Positions 24,116 to 32,899 of a stretch of DNA of 35,135 nt are shown here, piece by piece (the stretch's first letter is position 1; every line of letters starts with the position of its first letter). The position numbers and the translations under genes are program-made. This stretch comes from Lachnospiraceae bacterium (GTDB lineage Bacteria > Bacillota > Clostridia > Lachnospirales > Lachnospiraceae): the NCBI GenBank assembly GCA_017620155.1, contig JAFZQY010000104.1, forward strand, positions 1 to 35,135, read 5' to 3'. The notes beneath the pieces were generated by a model. It was not told where the DNA came from and made no database searches. It saw only the letters and a list, made by a program, of their open reading frames with translations.

Positions 24116-24847
24116 CTACATCCCCTTTTCCTTATGTCTGCTCTTGCGTTCCTCGTTAAAGATATACTTGATTATCTCCTCACGATCATCCACATCCATG
24201 TTAACGTACTGAACACGGTGTTCGTATACGCCCGGCCTGTTCTCCAGTTCATAAACGGACAGCACCTTGCCTACCAGGCTGTAGTGCTTCTGCTCTCCGT
24301 CCACGACCAGATTATAGTTACAGAGGATCATGCTTCCCTTCTCATATTCCAGATTGGAAACAAACCTGAGTCCGCCGCCGCTTATATCCACGATAACGCT
24401 CCTCTTTAAGGGAAGCTCGGGCTGAAGCGTATTATGCGAATGGTTGAGAGCATCGATTTCTTCCTTGAGAAGCTCACGTGAATTCATTTCAAGTGCACAG
24501 CTGAATCTGTAGAACTCTCTGCGCTGGTATTTGCGGAGGTTGGTCGTCAGATCCAGTGCGAGAACATAGATGTTGTTATCCCTGTATCTGTCCACAACCT
24601 TGGCCAGACACTGATACAGACCGTTATCGGTATAGAAGCACAGCTCATACTCTCCGTCTACGGGAAGGAGTATCAGTTTGGTCTGCTCCATGGGCATCAG
24701 AAGCTCTATACGCTCATCGGAGATTATGTCATACACCTTGGTCGTGTAGACCTTACGCTCCTCCAGGCTGCGCTCCTCATTCAGATTGAGCCGCTTGACT
24801 GCCTGAAGCTCAACTCTATTACCGACGACTACATATTTAGATAGCAT
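24116..24847 (-). CDS. YcgR-like flagellar brake protein (PilZ domain)
   Basis: This 243-residue protein has an N-terminal YcgR-like beta domain (to about 105) and a C-terminal PilZ domain that binds c-di-GMP. The two ligand motifs are R-x3-R at Arg110/Arg114 (RREFYR) and D-x-S-x2-G at Asp154-Gly159 (DISGGG). Both are intact. By analogy it slows or stops the motor when c-di-GMP is high. It lies between flhG and cheB with SD AGGAGG. A decayed GGDEF gene is elsewhere in the window; no intact cyclase was seen. Confidence 0.88.
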   Translation of the reverse strand: MLSKYVVVGNRVELQAVKRLNLNEERSLEERKVYTTKVYDIISDERIELLMPMEQTKLILLPVDGEYELCFYTDNGLYQCLAKVVDRYRDNNIYVLALDLTTNLRKYQRREFYRFSCALEMNSRELLKEEIDALNHSHNTLQPELPLKRSVIVDISGGGLRFVSNLEYEKGSMILCNYNLVVDGEQKHYSLVGKVLSVYELENRPGVYEHRVQYVNMDVDDREEIIKYIFNEERKSRHKEKGM

Positions 24848-24868
24848 GTAAACCTCCTGATCGCACGA

Positions 24869-25756
24869 TCAATTCTGTGCTTTTTTTGCTGTAGTAACTA
24901 TATGTGAAAAGAAAGCAGCCATCCCGCGTTTATGGAGTTTATCGGGATCTATGTTCATAAGCTTGGCCGCAATGCTCTCGTATGCCAGAGAAGCTTTTGC
25001 ATTCGGATGCTGTATCGAAACGGGCATCTGCTGCATAACAGCCTTAACGAGCTGTTGATCCTGGGGCACCGCCCCGAGATACGATATCGGCAGATGCAGA
25101 TATCTGTTCACAACCGCATTAAGCTTGTTAAACAGTGCCTGTCCTTCGGCATCGGAATCCACCTTATTGGCTACGACTTTGATCTGAGAATAATCTCTGT
25201 CAAATCTGTTATGGCGGTTAAGCGCCTTAAGGAGCGAATAAGAATCCGTGATCGATGTCGGTTCGGGCGTAGTAACCAGCAGTATCTCACCGCTAGCTAC
25301 CAGGAACTCGAGCACCGCATCGGATATACCGGCACCCGTATCGACAATGATGATATCAGCAATCGCATCCAGTTCCGCAAGGTTCTGGATGATGTAAGTC
25401 AGGTAGTCACGACCCAGGTTGGACATGCCGGCGATACCGGATCCGCCTGATATGAATCCGACCTCCATGGGCCCCCAGGTTATGATCTCGCGTATACTCT
25501 TGTTCTGATAGATCAGGTCACACAGATTATGCTTGGGAACCGCGCCGAACATGATCTCAATGTTCGCCAGTCCGAAATCCGCGTCGAGTATGATGACTCT
25601 CTGTCCGAGCTTACGGAACTGGATCGCAAGGTTAATAGAGGTGTTGGATTTACCGACGCCTCCTTTACCGCTGGTAACCGTAATGACTCTGGATATGGGT
25701 CTTGACGGAGTATTATTTGATTTTACCAGATTTCTTAAACCGGTTGCCTGATCCAT
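24869..25756 (-). CDS. flhG: Flagellar number regulator FlhG (MinD/ParA-like ATPase)
   Basis: FlhG is the 295-residue ATPase that controls flagellar number together with FlhF. The N-terminal DQATGLRNLV carries the DQAxxLR motif that activates FlhF GTPase. The deviant Walker A is KGGVGKS at 31-37. ILDADFGLANIEIMFG and VDTGAGISDAVLEF follow as switch regions. The C-terminal helices are typical, although a clear membrane-targeting amphipathic end is not obvious. SD is AGGGA. It follows flhF by 21 bases. Confidence 0.92.
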   Translation of the reverse strand: MDQATGLRNLVKSNNTPSRPISRVITVTSGKGGVGKSNTSINLAIQFRKLGQRVIILDADFGLANIEIMFGAVPKHNLCDLIYQNKSIREIITWGPMEVGFISGGSGIAGMSNLGRDYLTYIIQNLAELDAIADIIIVDTGAGISDAVLEFLVASGEILLVTTPEPTSITDSYSLLKALNRHNRFDRDYSQIKVVANKVDSDAEGQALFNKLNAVVNRYLHLPISYLGAVPQDQQLVKAVMQQMPVSIQHPNAKASLAYESIAAKLMNIDPDKLHKRGMAAFFSHIVTTAKKAQN

Positions 25757-25777
25757 CTCATTCCCTGCTTATGATGA

Positions 25778-27037
25778 TCACTTTCCTCCCAGAAGAAGCT
25801 TAACGGTCTTCTGAGGATTGAACGGAGCTATGTCATCCGGAACATTCTGCCCGTTGGTCACATAGGATATCGTCGTACCCGTATGGAGCTTTAAGTTGAG
25901 CAGATTACCGAGAGTAGTAGTCTCATCAAGTTTGGTGAATATGAGTTTATAATCGGTCATGGCGGAATAAGTGTCCGCGATGCTGATCAGATCCCTGTAC
26001 TTGGTGGTGGCTGACAGGACAAGGAATGTCTCTTTCTCGGCAAGTCCGTCAACCGAATGTATGAAGCCGTTCATCTGATCGCGCTGGGTCTCATTCTGAT
26101 GCGAGTGACCTGCCGTGTCGACCAGCACATAATCATATGCCGCAAAATCTTCCAGTGCCTGCTCAACCTCCTCAACCGCATAAATGATACGGAAGGGAAC
26201 CTCGAGGATGTTGGCATATGTGCGCAGCTGCTCGGCAGCCGCGATCCTGTATGTATCGGCAGTGAGCAGTGCGACCTTCTTACCCTGGTCCACCGAGAAC
26301 TGCGAAGCGATCTTGGCTATGGTAGTAGTCTTGCCCACGCCCGTAGGTCCGATAAAGAATACAACCTTAGGTCCGCGTGTAGCCGGCGATATCGCCTGGG
26401 GTGTACCGAACTTAAGGATCATCTTCTGATATGTAGCCGCCAGTGCATAATCAAAAGGCATGCCGGGCTTGGCTGACTTGCGGGTCTCCTCGATGATCGC
26501 ATTCGCTATCTTCTCGTTGACCTCATTGTCGATCATGGTGTTATAAAGAAGCTTCATGAACTTCAGCAGTTCAGCATCCACATCCGTAACTTCCGATTCG
26601 TCCTCGGTTGCGGGCTTTGCAGCGGGTTTCGGCTGTTCGGGTTCCGGGTTGACCGGCGGAGTCGATATCTGCTTTTCCAGAAGGCTCTGCAGGGAATCCA
26701 GCTTCTCTTCGATCACGGATTCATGATGCTCTTCCTCCTGCTTCTTCTCCTTCTCCAGGTCTGCATTTACCAGAGAGCTGACCTGACTGACCGCCTCCCT
26801 GACCGGATCGGACAATGCCGGGGGCTCCGGTGTGACCACGCGCCTTCTGACGGCGCCCGGTTCACCCTCTTCCTCAAGTGCAACGGTAATCTCAACAAGA
26901 GGTGCCTTCAGGAAATAGAATATCCCCTTCTGTTTAACGCTCCTCACGTTCATGATCACTACGTTGGGGCCGAGTTCCTTTCTGGCTTCGGCTGTAGCTT
27001 CCGCTTCGGTTTTGGCTGTAAACTTCTTGATAATCAT
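25778..27037 (-). CDS. flhF: Flagellar placement GTPase FlhF (SRP-like)
   Basis: FlhF is an SRP-type GTPase that sets the place where a flagellum is built. The 419-residue protein has a basic/variable N-terminal B domain (KKFTAKTEAEATAEARKELG), then a Pro/Glu-rich linker (about 60-155) and the NG domain. P-loop GPTGVGKT is at 230-237, followed by DTYRIAAAEQLRTYANIL, the G3 site VDTAGHSHQN, and FTKLDETTTLGNLLNL (TKLD specificity motif). It starts one base after the flhA stop, indicating coupled translation. Confidence 0.95.
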   Translation of the reverse strand: MIIKKFTAKTEAEATAEARKELGPNVVIMNVRSVKQKGIFYFLKAPLVEITVALEEEGEPGAVRRRVVTPEPPALSDPVREAVSQVSSLVNADLEKEKKQEEEHHESVIEEKLDSLQSLLEKQISTPPVNPEPEQPKPAAKPATEDESEVTDVDAELLKFMKLLYNTMIDNEVNEKIANAIIEETRKSAKPGMPFDYALAATYQKMILKFGTPQAISPATRGPKVVFFIGPTGVGKTTTIAKIASQFSVDQGKKVALLTADTYRIAAAEQLRTYANILEVPFRIIYAVEEVEQALEDFAAYDYVLVDTAGHSHQNETQRDQMNGFIHSVDGLAEKETFLVLSATTKYRDLISIADTYSAMTDYKLIFTKLDETTTLGNLLNLKLHTGTTISYVTNGQNVPDDIAPFNPQKTVKLLLGGK

Positions 27038-27038
27038 C

Positions 27039-29081
27039 TTAAGCTGATACCGTTCCTATAGATTGAATACTGATATTGGTCTCTATCTCATTATAAGACA
27101 CAACTATCAGGTCCTTAAAGTATTCTTCCGTAAGCTTCTTGAAATAAATCCTGACGATTGGCGAAGTGATGACGATCGGATTCCTGCCCAGATTCTCAAG
27201 TTTCTCAACCTGCGCTCTCACGCTCTCCATGATGGCCTCTATCTTCTGCGGATCCATGGTCAGATATGCCCCCTGCTCGGTCTGCTTGACGCTGGCCATG
27301 ATCTCCTGTTCAAGAGCGGGATCCACCGTCACTACCTGGGTAGTCTCATTGGCAGGGAAGAATTTATTTGATATGGCTCTCTTCAGAGCCTGACGTATAT
27401 ATTCGGTAAGTATGTCAGTATCCCTGGTCGTCGTCGCATAGTCCGCCATGGTCTCAAATATCGTCAGCAGATCACGGATGGATATGCCCTCCGACAGGAG
27501 ATTCTGCAGAACCTTCTGAACCTCGCCGAGACCCAGCAGCTTGGGTACGAGTTCGTCCACGATAGAAGGATTGGTCTCCTTGAGATTGTCGATCAGGTTC
27601 TGGACATCCTGACGTGTCAACAGCTCTGCTATATGCTGCCTGATAACTTCCGTCAGATGTGTGGCTATGATGGACGGCGGACCAACAACCGTATATCCCA
27701 TACTCTCGGCGCGCTCTCTCTGCCCCTCGGTGATCCAGGTTGCAGGCAGGCCGAATGAAGGCTCCGTAGTATCGATACCGGGTATCTGCTCGGTTACATA
27801 TCCCGGATTCATTGCCATGTAATGATCAAAGAGTATCTCTCCTTCGGAGACCTGAACACCCTTGATCTTGATTATGTACTGATTGGGATTGAGCTGTATG
27901 TTATCCCTCAAACGTATGATGGGAACGACCGTACCGAGCTCAAGTGCTATCTGACGTCTGATCATGACAACTCGGTCAAGCAGGTCACCGCCCTGATTGA
28001 CATCAGCCAGCGGGATGATACCGTAACCGAACTCCAGCTCGATCGGATCGACATTGAGCAGGGACGTGACATTCTCGGGCTGTCTTATCTCTTCGGCGGC
28101 AGCCTCTTCGCTCTCAACCTCGGATTCGATCTTGGCTGTCTCGATGGTACCTGCTATAACACGTGCCACGATTATGAATATCGCACCGGATATAACAAAC
28201 AGGACCGTGTTCAGAGGAGTTACGATTCCCAGGAAGGCAAGTACTCCGCCTACTATGTAAAGTGCTTTGGGAATACCAAACAGCTGAGACAGAAGTGTGG
28301 AACCGAAGTCTGCCGTCTTGGATCCCTTTGTGACCAGAATACCTGTTGCAAGGGATATAAGCAGCGAGGATATCATACTCACGAGGCCGTCACCGATGGT
28401 CAGTATCGTATACCAGTTAAGCGCCGATGAGACATCCATGCCCTTTCTCAGCACGCCCATAGCAATACCGCCGACGATATTGATCGCGGTTATGATCAGG
28501 CCCGCATTGGCATCTCCCTTAACGAACTTGACAGCACCGTCCATGGAACCGAAGAAGGTGGCTTCTTCCTGGATCTTGTCTCGACGTTCCTTGGCTTCTT
28601 CATCGGTGATCGCTCCGGTATTTAAGTCGGCATCGATGGCCATCTGCTTACCGGGCATCGCATCGAGGGTAAATCTCGCCGTAACCTCGGCAACTCTCTC
28701 GGAACCCTTGTTGATTACCACGAACTGCACGATGACCAGTATCAGATATACGATGATACCTATGACCAGATCACCGCCGCCAACGAACTCACCGAATACC
28801 TTGATGACGTTACCGGCGCTTCCGTTTGCCAGTATCAGTCTGGTCGATGACACGTTCAATGCTATACGGAATATGGTAGAGAAGAGCAGCATGGTAGGAT
28901 AGAAACTCATGCCCAGTACTTCCTCTGCGAACATGGAAGTAAAGAGGATGGTAAAGCTGATACCCATATCTGCCGTCAGGAATACGTCCAGCAGCCATTC
29001 GGGCATGGGGACGATCATCATGATAAAGGCGATAAGCAGATATGTGGCTACGCCGGCATCAGCCAGTTTAAACTTACCCAT
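27039..29081 (-). CDS. flhA: Flagellar export gate protein FlhA
   Basis: FlhA is the main export-gate component and the proton-driven docking site for chaperone-substrate complexes. The 680-residue protein has about eight TM helices in its first 330 residues, including the conserved ARFTLDAMPGKQMAIDADLN block (about 135-155) and the FFGSMDGAVKFVKGDA segment. The large cytoplasmic domain follows to the end. SD is AGGAGG. Gene order flhB-flhA-flhF and length are normal. Confidence 0.96.
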   Translation of the reverse strand: MGKFKLADAGVATYLLIAFIMMIVPMPEWLLDVFLTADMGISFTILFTSMFAEEVLGMSFYPTMLLFSTIFRIALNVSSTRLILANGSAGNVIKVFGEFVGGGDLVIGIIVYLILVIVQFVVINKGSERVAEVTARFTLDAMPGKQMAIDADLNTGAITDEEAKERRDKIQEEATFFGSMDGAVKFVKGDANAGLIITAINIVGGIAMGVLRKGMDVSSALNWYTILTIGDGLVSMISSLLISLATGILVTKGSKTADFGSTLLSQLFGIPKALYIVGGVLAFLGIVTPLNTVLFVISGAIFIIVARVIAGTIETAKIESEVESEEAAAEEIRQPENVTSLLNVDPIELEFGYGIIPLADVNQGGDLLDRVVMIRRQIALELGTVVPIIRLRDNIQLNPNQYIIKIKGVQVSEGEILFDHYMAMNPGYVTEQIPGIDTTEPSFGLPATWITEGQRERAESMGYTVVGPPSIIATHLTEVIRQHIAELLTRQDVQNLIDNLKETNPSIVDELVPKLLGLGEVQKVLQNLLSEGISIRDLLTIFETMADYATTTRDTDILTEYIRQALKRAISNKFFPANETTQVVTVDPALEQEIMASVKQTEQGAYLTMDPQKIEAIMESVRAQVEKLENLGRNPIVITSPIVRIYFKKLTEEYFKDLIVVSYNEIETNISIQSIGTVSA

Positions 29082-29112
29082 GTGCTCCTCCTTTCTGTAT
29101 TACTAGGTCCTC

Positions 29113-30225
29113 TCAGACTCTGCCCTGCAGATGATATACAAAGGCCAGGACCTCGGCCACTGCCTGATAGAGTTCGGGCGGTACAATCTGATCCACCTCC
29201 ACATTGGCATAAAGCATACGTGCGAGAGGTTTGTTCTCAACTATCTCAATATGGTTCTCGGCAGCTATCTCCTTGATCTTCGCCGCCAGATAATCGCTTC
29301 CCTTTGCTACCACGTAGGGGGCATCATACTTTTCGGGATCGTACTTGATCGCCACGGCGTAATGCGTCGGGTTCGTGATAACGACATCGGCCTGCGGAAG
29401 CGCCTGCATCATACGGCGTCTTGACGCCTGCATCATCCTCTGACGCTGTTTAGCCTTGATCTGCGGATCTCCCTCGGCGTTCTTATACTCGTCCTTGACC
29501 TCCTGTTTGGTCATCTTCATATCTTCGCTGAACTTCCATTTCTGATAGATATAGTCAGCAACGGCCAGCAGGACATACGCAATGGAAATACGAAGGCCTA
29601 TATTGACGATCACCCTGCACAGAGAAGACAGAGCCTCCATAATGGGCATCTCCATTATGATCAGAAAGCGGTTCTGCTCTCCTCTGATGTAGAAAAAAAC
29701 GATCAGGCCGATAATGGCGATCTTGAGCAGCGACTTTATCAACTCTACGAGAGAGTTCAGCGAAAACAGCCTTTTTACTCCGCTTAGCGGATTGATCTTG
29801 CTAAACTTGGGCTTAAGCGGTTTGGCCGTCGGTCTCCATTTCACCTGCACCAGATCCGATACGAACGGGATAACGAATCCTATCAGGAGTGCCGGGAGTA
29901 CGATCACAAGAAATCTTTTCACAACGAACGAAAGTGCTCCGTTTATCGTTGCATAGGGCAGATCCCCGTCATGCATGATCGTCCATTCCGGAATACGGTT
30001 ATATACGGTATCAAATATGCCCAGAAAACTCCGACCGTAATAGCTGACGATCAATGTCAGAAAAGCAAACATTGCCAGCAATACCGCTGCATGTGTCACT
30101 TCCTTGCTCTTGGCAACCTGACCGTCCTTACGGGCATCATTAAGTTTCTTCTGGGTTGCCGGTTCGGTTTTTTCTCCGCCCGGACCGTCCTTGGCAAAGA
30201 ACTGAAGATCGTACTTCAGACTCAC
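29113..30225 (-). CDS. flhB: Flagellar export switch protein FlhB
   Basis: FlhB switches substrate specificity of the export apparatus from rod/hook to filament. The 370-residue protein has four TM helices between about 45 and 225, and the autocleavage site NPTH at 285-288 (VVITNPTHYAVAIKYD). The N-terminal EKTEPATQKKLNDARKDGQV is the classical family signature. The start is GTG; the GTGA overlaps the fliR stop by 4 bases, so translation is coupled to fliR. Confidence 0.95.
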   Translation of the reverse strand: MSLKYDLQFFAKDGPGGEKTEPATQKKLNDARKDGQVAKSKEVTHAAVLLAMFAFLTLIVSYYGRSFLGIFDTVYNRIPEWTIMHDGDLPYATINGALSFVVKRFLVIVLPALLIGFVIPFVSDLVQVKWRPTAKPLKPKFSKINPLSGVKRLFSLNSLVELIKSLLKIAIIGLIVFFYIRGEQNRFLIIMEMPIMEALSSLCRVIVNIGLRISIAYVLLAVADYIYQKWKFSEDMKMTKQEVKDEYKNAEGDPQIKAKQRQRMMQASRRRMMQALPQADVVITNPTHYAVAIKYDPEKYDAPYVVAKGSDYLAAKIKEIAAENHIEIVENKPLARMLYANVEVDQIVPPELYQAVAEVLAFVYHLQGRV

Positions 30226-31001
30226 ATCATTCCCTCAACAAAACCTACTATCATCCTCTTCATCTCGGTAAATATGAACTCCGAGATCCTGGGAAGCATA
30301 AAAGTCGATATATATAACAGAGAAAGGCCCGTCAGTACCTTGAGCTGCATACCGACAGCAAACATGTTCATCTGAGGAGCAACCTTAGCCAATATACCGA
30401 GTACGGCATTCAGCAGAAGGATGCAGCAGAATATCGGCAATGCTATTCTGAAACCGATGGACATATACTGTCCCATGAACGCCACAAACTGCGTAAGGAG
30501 CTTGTCCGCATGAAATGTAACTCCTCCGACCGGGATCAGTGTAAACGAATCCACAAGTGCACCTATCAGGTAGTGATACATTCCGGATAAGATCATGATG
30601 AGCATGAAGGAATACTGGTATATGCCACTGGATATGGATACTTGCTGCCTGGTATTTACGTCAAACACCTGCGCCATGCTCATGCCGGTCTCTATATCCA
30701 CAATGTATCCGGCCAGCACAGTCACCGTGGTGCACAGCTGTGCTCCGAATCCGATGAGCAGTCCGCACAGGACTTCCTTCATGACTATGATCGCATATTC
30801 TATCTCCGAATCGAATACAATATCGGGCCTGTCTACCAGGCCGTAGAGCAGATATGCAAACAGTATGCTGAATCCCGCTTTTACTCTTCTGGGAGTATTA
30901 TTCATCCCGAAGAACGGAGCGACAAAAACAAAAGAGGCCACCCTCATAAGTATCAGCAGGAACTGCTGCAGATCACCGTACGAGAAATGGATATCCAGCA
31001 T
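30222..31001 (-). CDS. fliR: Flagellar biosynthesis protein FliR
   Basis: This is a 259-residue integral membrane protein of the export gate, with about six TM helices. The early VASFVFVAPFFGMNNTPRRV motif (about 22-41) is typical. Later blocks are VLCGLLIGFGAQLCTTVTVLAG and the C-terminal FAVGMQLKVLTGLSLLYIS. SD is AAGGTGA with four bases to ATG. It overlaps the start of flhB by four bases. Confidence 0.95.
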   Translation of the reverse strand: MLDIHFSYGDLQQFLLILMRVASFVFVAPFFGMNNTPRRVKAGFSILFAYLLYGLVDRPDIVFDSEIEYAIIVMKEVLCGLLIGFGAQLCTTVTVLAGYIVDIETGMSMAQVFDVNTRQQVSISSGIYQYSFMLIMILSGMYHYLIGALVDSFTLIPVGGVTFHADKLLTQFVAFMGQYMSIGFRIALPIFCCILLLNAVLGILAKVAPQMNMFAVGMQLKVLTGLSLLYISTFMLPRISEFIFTEMKRMIVGFVEGMM

Positions 31002-31005
31002 CGCG

Positions 31006-31275
31006 TCACCTTATGTATACGGCAAAATTGGCCCAAAGCCCGTCAATATAGGCTAGCATATTGTTCAGCATCCAGTTTCCCACAAGAGTAAGGGTAAGGA
31101 AAATTGCAATTACCTTGGGAACAAACGTAAGTGTCTGCTCATGTATTGATGTGACGGTCTGGAAGATCGATACGATCAATCCGACAGCAAGACTGACCAG
31201 CAACACGGGTAATGCTGTTTTCAGTATCGTGAACAGTCCGTCTCCGATGATCATCTGAACATCATCTATGGTCAT
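31006..31275 (-). CDS. fliQ: Flagellar biosynthesis protein FliQ
   Basis: This is an 89-residue protein with two TM helices, part of the FliP5-FliQ4-FliR1 export gate. The sequence VLLVSLAVGLIVSIFQTVTS then IHEQTLTFVPKVIAIFLTL is the standard FliQ core. SD is GGAGG. It sits between fliP and fliR, four bases from the fliR start. Confidence 0.96.
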   Translation of the reverse strand: MTIDDVQMIIGDGLFTILKTALPVLLVSLAVGLIVSIFQTVTSIHEQTLTFVPKVIAIFLTLTLVGNWMLNNMLAYIDGLWANFAVYIR

Positions 31276-31288
31276 CTCTCTACCTCCG

Positions 31289-32194
31289 TCAGTAATACGT
31301 CCTCACCACATTCATAATGACCAGATTCCATCCGTCAGCCAGAACAAAGAGCAGGATCTTGAACGGAGCGGATATCGTGGTCGGCGGCAACATCATCATA
31401 CCCATACTCATAAGCGTGGACGCCACCACCATGTCTATGACAATAAAAGGAATATATATCAAAAAGCCTATGATAAAAGCACTTCTAAGTTCCGAAATGA
31501 TAAAACTCGGGATCAGCACCGCATTCGGAATGGAATCAAGAGTACCGTCCCACTCCGTGCGTGAGATCTCCAGAAACATCTCCAGATCCTTACGCTGGGT
31601 CTGAGGATACATGAACTCCCTGATGGGCTTCATGCCGGCCTCAAAAGCCTCTGCCGTTTCCAGTTCACCCGCCTCAAAAGGTACGATCGCTTCGTTATAT
31701 ACCGTCATGATGGTAGGTTGCATGATAAAGAATGTCAGAAACAGTGCCAGACCTATCAGAACATTGTTTGGCGGAGCCGTCTGGGTATTGAGTGCCATAC
31801 GCGTAAAATGCAACACCACGATGATCCTGGTGAAGCATGTGAGCATAATGATAAGCGAGGGCGCGATAGCAATAAGCGTCAGGATGATGAGTATCCTGAG
31901 TGCCCCGTTTATCTGACCGTTTCCGTTGGCATAAGTCACTGTTACGGTATTGGCTATATTAAGTTCCGCAAGATCCTCAGGATCATCACTGGATCCGGGA
32001 TTCTCGATATTGGTACTGTCCTCGGTATCTCCGGTAAGATGATGCTCGGTATCGAGCTGCTCAACCGCATATACCTTAAGAGTAGCAGGTCCCGATACAC
32101 ACAATATGCCCACCGTAACCAGCAGGCATATCATTCTCACTATATGAAGACAGTTACGACTGTTACTCGTTCTCGTTTTCACGGGTATCACCAT
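31289..32194 (-). CDS. fliP: Flagellar biosynthesis protein FliP
   Basis: FliP is the core of the export gate. Up to 301 residues, with a cleavable N-terminal signal (hydrophobic MICLLVTVGILC, then a polar segment) and the FliP core: ILTLIAIAPSLIIMLTCFTR, IVVLHFTRMALNTQTAPPNN and LALFLTFFIMQP. Later FIISELRSAFIIGFLIYIP and DMVVASTLMSMGMMMLPP are diagnostic. The first ATG (32194) overlaps fliO by 32 bases; a start at the ATG 32134 without overlap is possible, and neither has a clear SD. Confidence 0.95.
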   Translation of the reverse strand: MVIPVKTRTSNSRNCLHIVRMICLLVTVGILCVSGPATLKVYAVEQLDTEHHLTGDTEDSTNIENPGSSDDPEDLAELNIANTVTVTYANGNGQINGALRILIILTLIAIAPSLIIMLTCFTRIIVVLHFTRMALNTQTAPPNNVLIGLALFLTFFIMQPTIMTVYNEAIVPFEAGELETAEAFEAGMKPIREFMYPQTQRKDLEMFLEISRTEWDGTLDSIPNAVLIPSFIISELRSAFIIGFLIYIPFIVIDMVVASTLMSMGMMMLPPTTISAPFKILLFVLADGWNLVIMNVVRTYY

Positions 32195-32522
32195 CGGTAG
32201 CCGGTCTTATGCCGGACAGTATGTCCTTGAAAGACACAGCCTGAGAACTCCCCTCGCGTATGACAAGAGAGTCCTTATCCAATTCACTGATCAGGGTGAC
32301 ATTATCCTTGGATACTGCCAGGGCAAAATACCTGTCACCCAATCGTACTATCTGTATATACTTGCCGGTTCCTATGGCCTGACTGTCAATCAGCTGGATA
32401 TTGGAATCAGATCCTTTGATCTTCTGATATCCCGACATCCACCTGGTAACCCACAGAGTCACACCCAAAACGCCGACAAATATGATAAGTACGATAATAA
32501 ACTGGGCGTAGGAAGAGCCCAT
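32163..32522 (-). CDS. fliO: Flagellar biosynthesis protein FliO
   Basis: This 119-residue protein has one N-terminal TM helix (FIIVLIIFVGVLGVTLWVT) and a small cytoplasmic beta domain (IQLIDSQAIGTGKYIQIVRL, then YFALAVSKDNVTLISEL). The layout is the family's normal one. FliO helps FliP assemble. It shares one base with the cheY stop (TAATG), so translation is coupled to cheY. Confidence 0.88.
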   Translation of the reverse strand: MGSSYAQFIIVLIIFVGVLGVTLWVTRWMSGYQKIKGSDSNIQLIDSQAIGTGKYIQIVRLGDRYFALAVSKDNVTLISELDKDSLVIREGSSQAVSFKDILSGIRPATDGDTRENENE

Positions 32523-32884
32523 TATCCGAGAACCTTCTGCACAGCTTCCAACACTCTGTCTGCCTGGAAAGGCTTAACAATGAAGTCTCTGGCTCCTGAC
32601 TGAATGGATTCGATAACCATTGCCTGCTGGCCCATAGCCGAGCACATGATGACTGAAGCTGAAGGATCGTTCTCCTTGATCTTCTTCAGAGCCTGAATTC
32701 CATCCATCTCAGGCATTGTGATGTCCATAAGTACGAGATCAGGCTTGGTCTCATTGTACTTATCAACTGCCATAGCTCCGTTTTCAGCCTCTCCTGCGAT
32801 GTTGTAGCCATTCTTGGTCAGAATGTCCTTGATCATCATTCTCATGAAAGCTGCATCATCACAAATTAAAATGTTTTTTGCCAT
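32522..32884 (-). CDS. cheY: Chemotaxis response regulator CheY
   Basis: This is a 120-residue single receiver domain. Acidic pocket Asp9/Asp10 and phosphoacceptor Asp54 (LVLMDITMPEMDG), a conserved Ser in IMCSAMGQQ, and Lys104 in FIVKPFQADR are present. It receives phosphate from CheA and binds the switch (FliM/FliY) to alter rotation. SD is GGAG. Its place between fliY and fliO is standard in Clostridia and Bacilli. Confidence 0.96.
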   Translation of the reverse strand: MAKNILICDDAAFMRMMIKDILTKNGYNIAGEAENGAMAVDKYNETKPDLVLMDITMPEMDGIQALKKIKENDPSASVIMCSAMGQQAMVIESIQSGARDFIVKPFQADRVLEAVQKVLG

Positions 32885-32899
32885 TTCTCTTGTCTCCTA

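Noticed and set aside
27822-28902. Two plus-strand frames of about 200 codons within flhA
   Set aside because: They lie opposite a conserved gene, overlap each other, and lack recognisable motifs or an RBS.
29707-29714. Exact GCCGATAA on the plus strand, a sigma-28-like box
   Set aside because: It is inside flhB, antisense, with no gene downstream on that strand. It shows that such matches arise by chance here.
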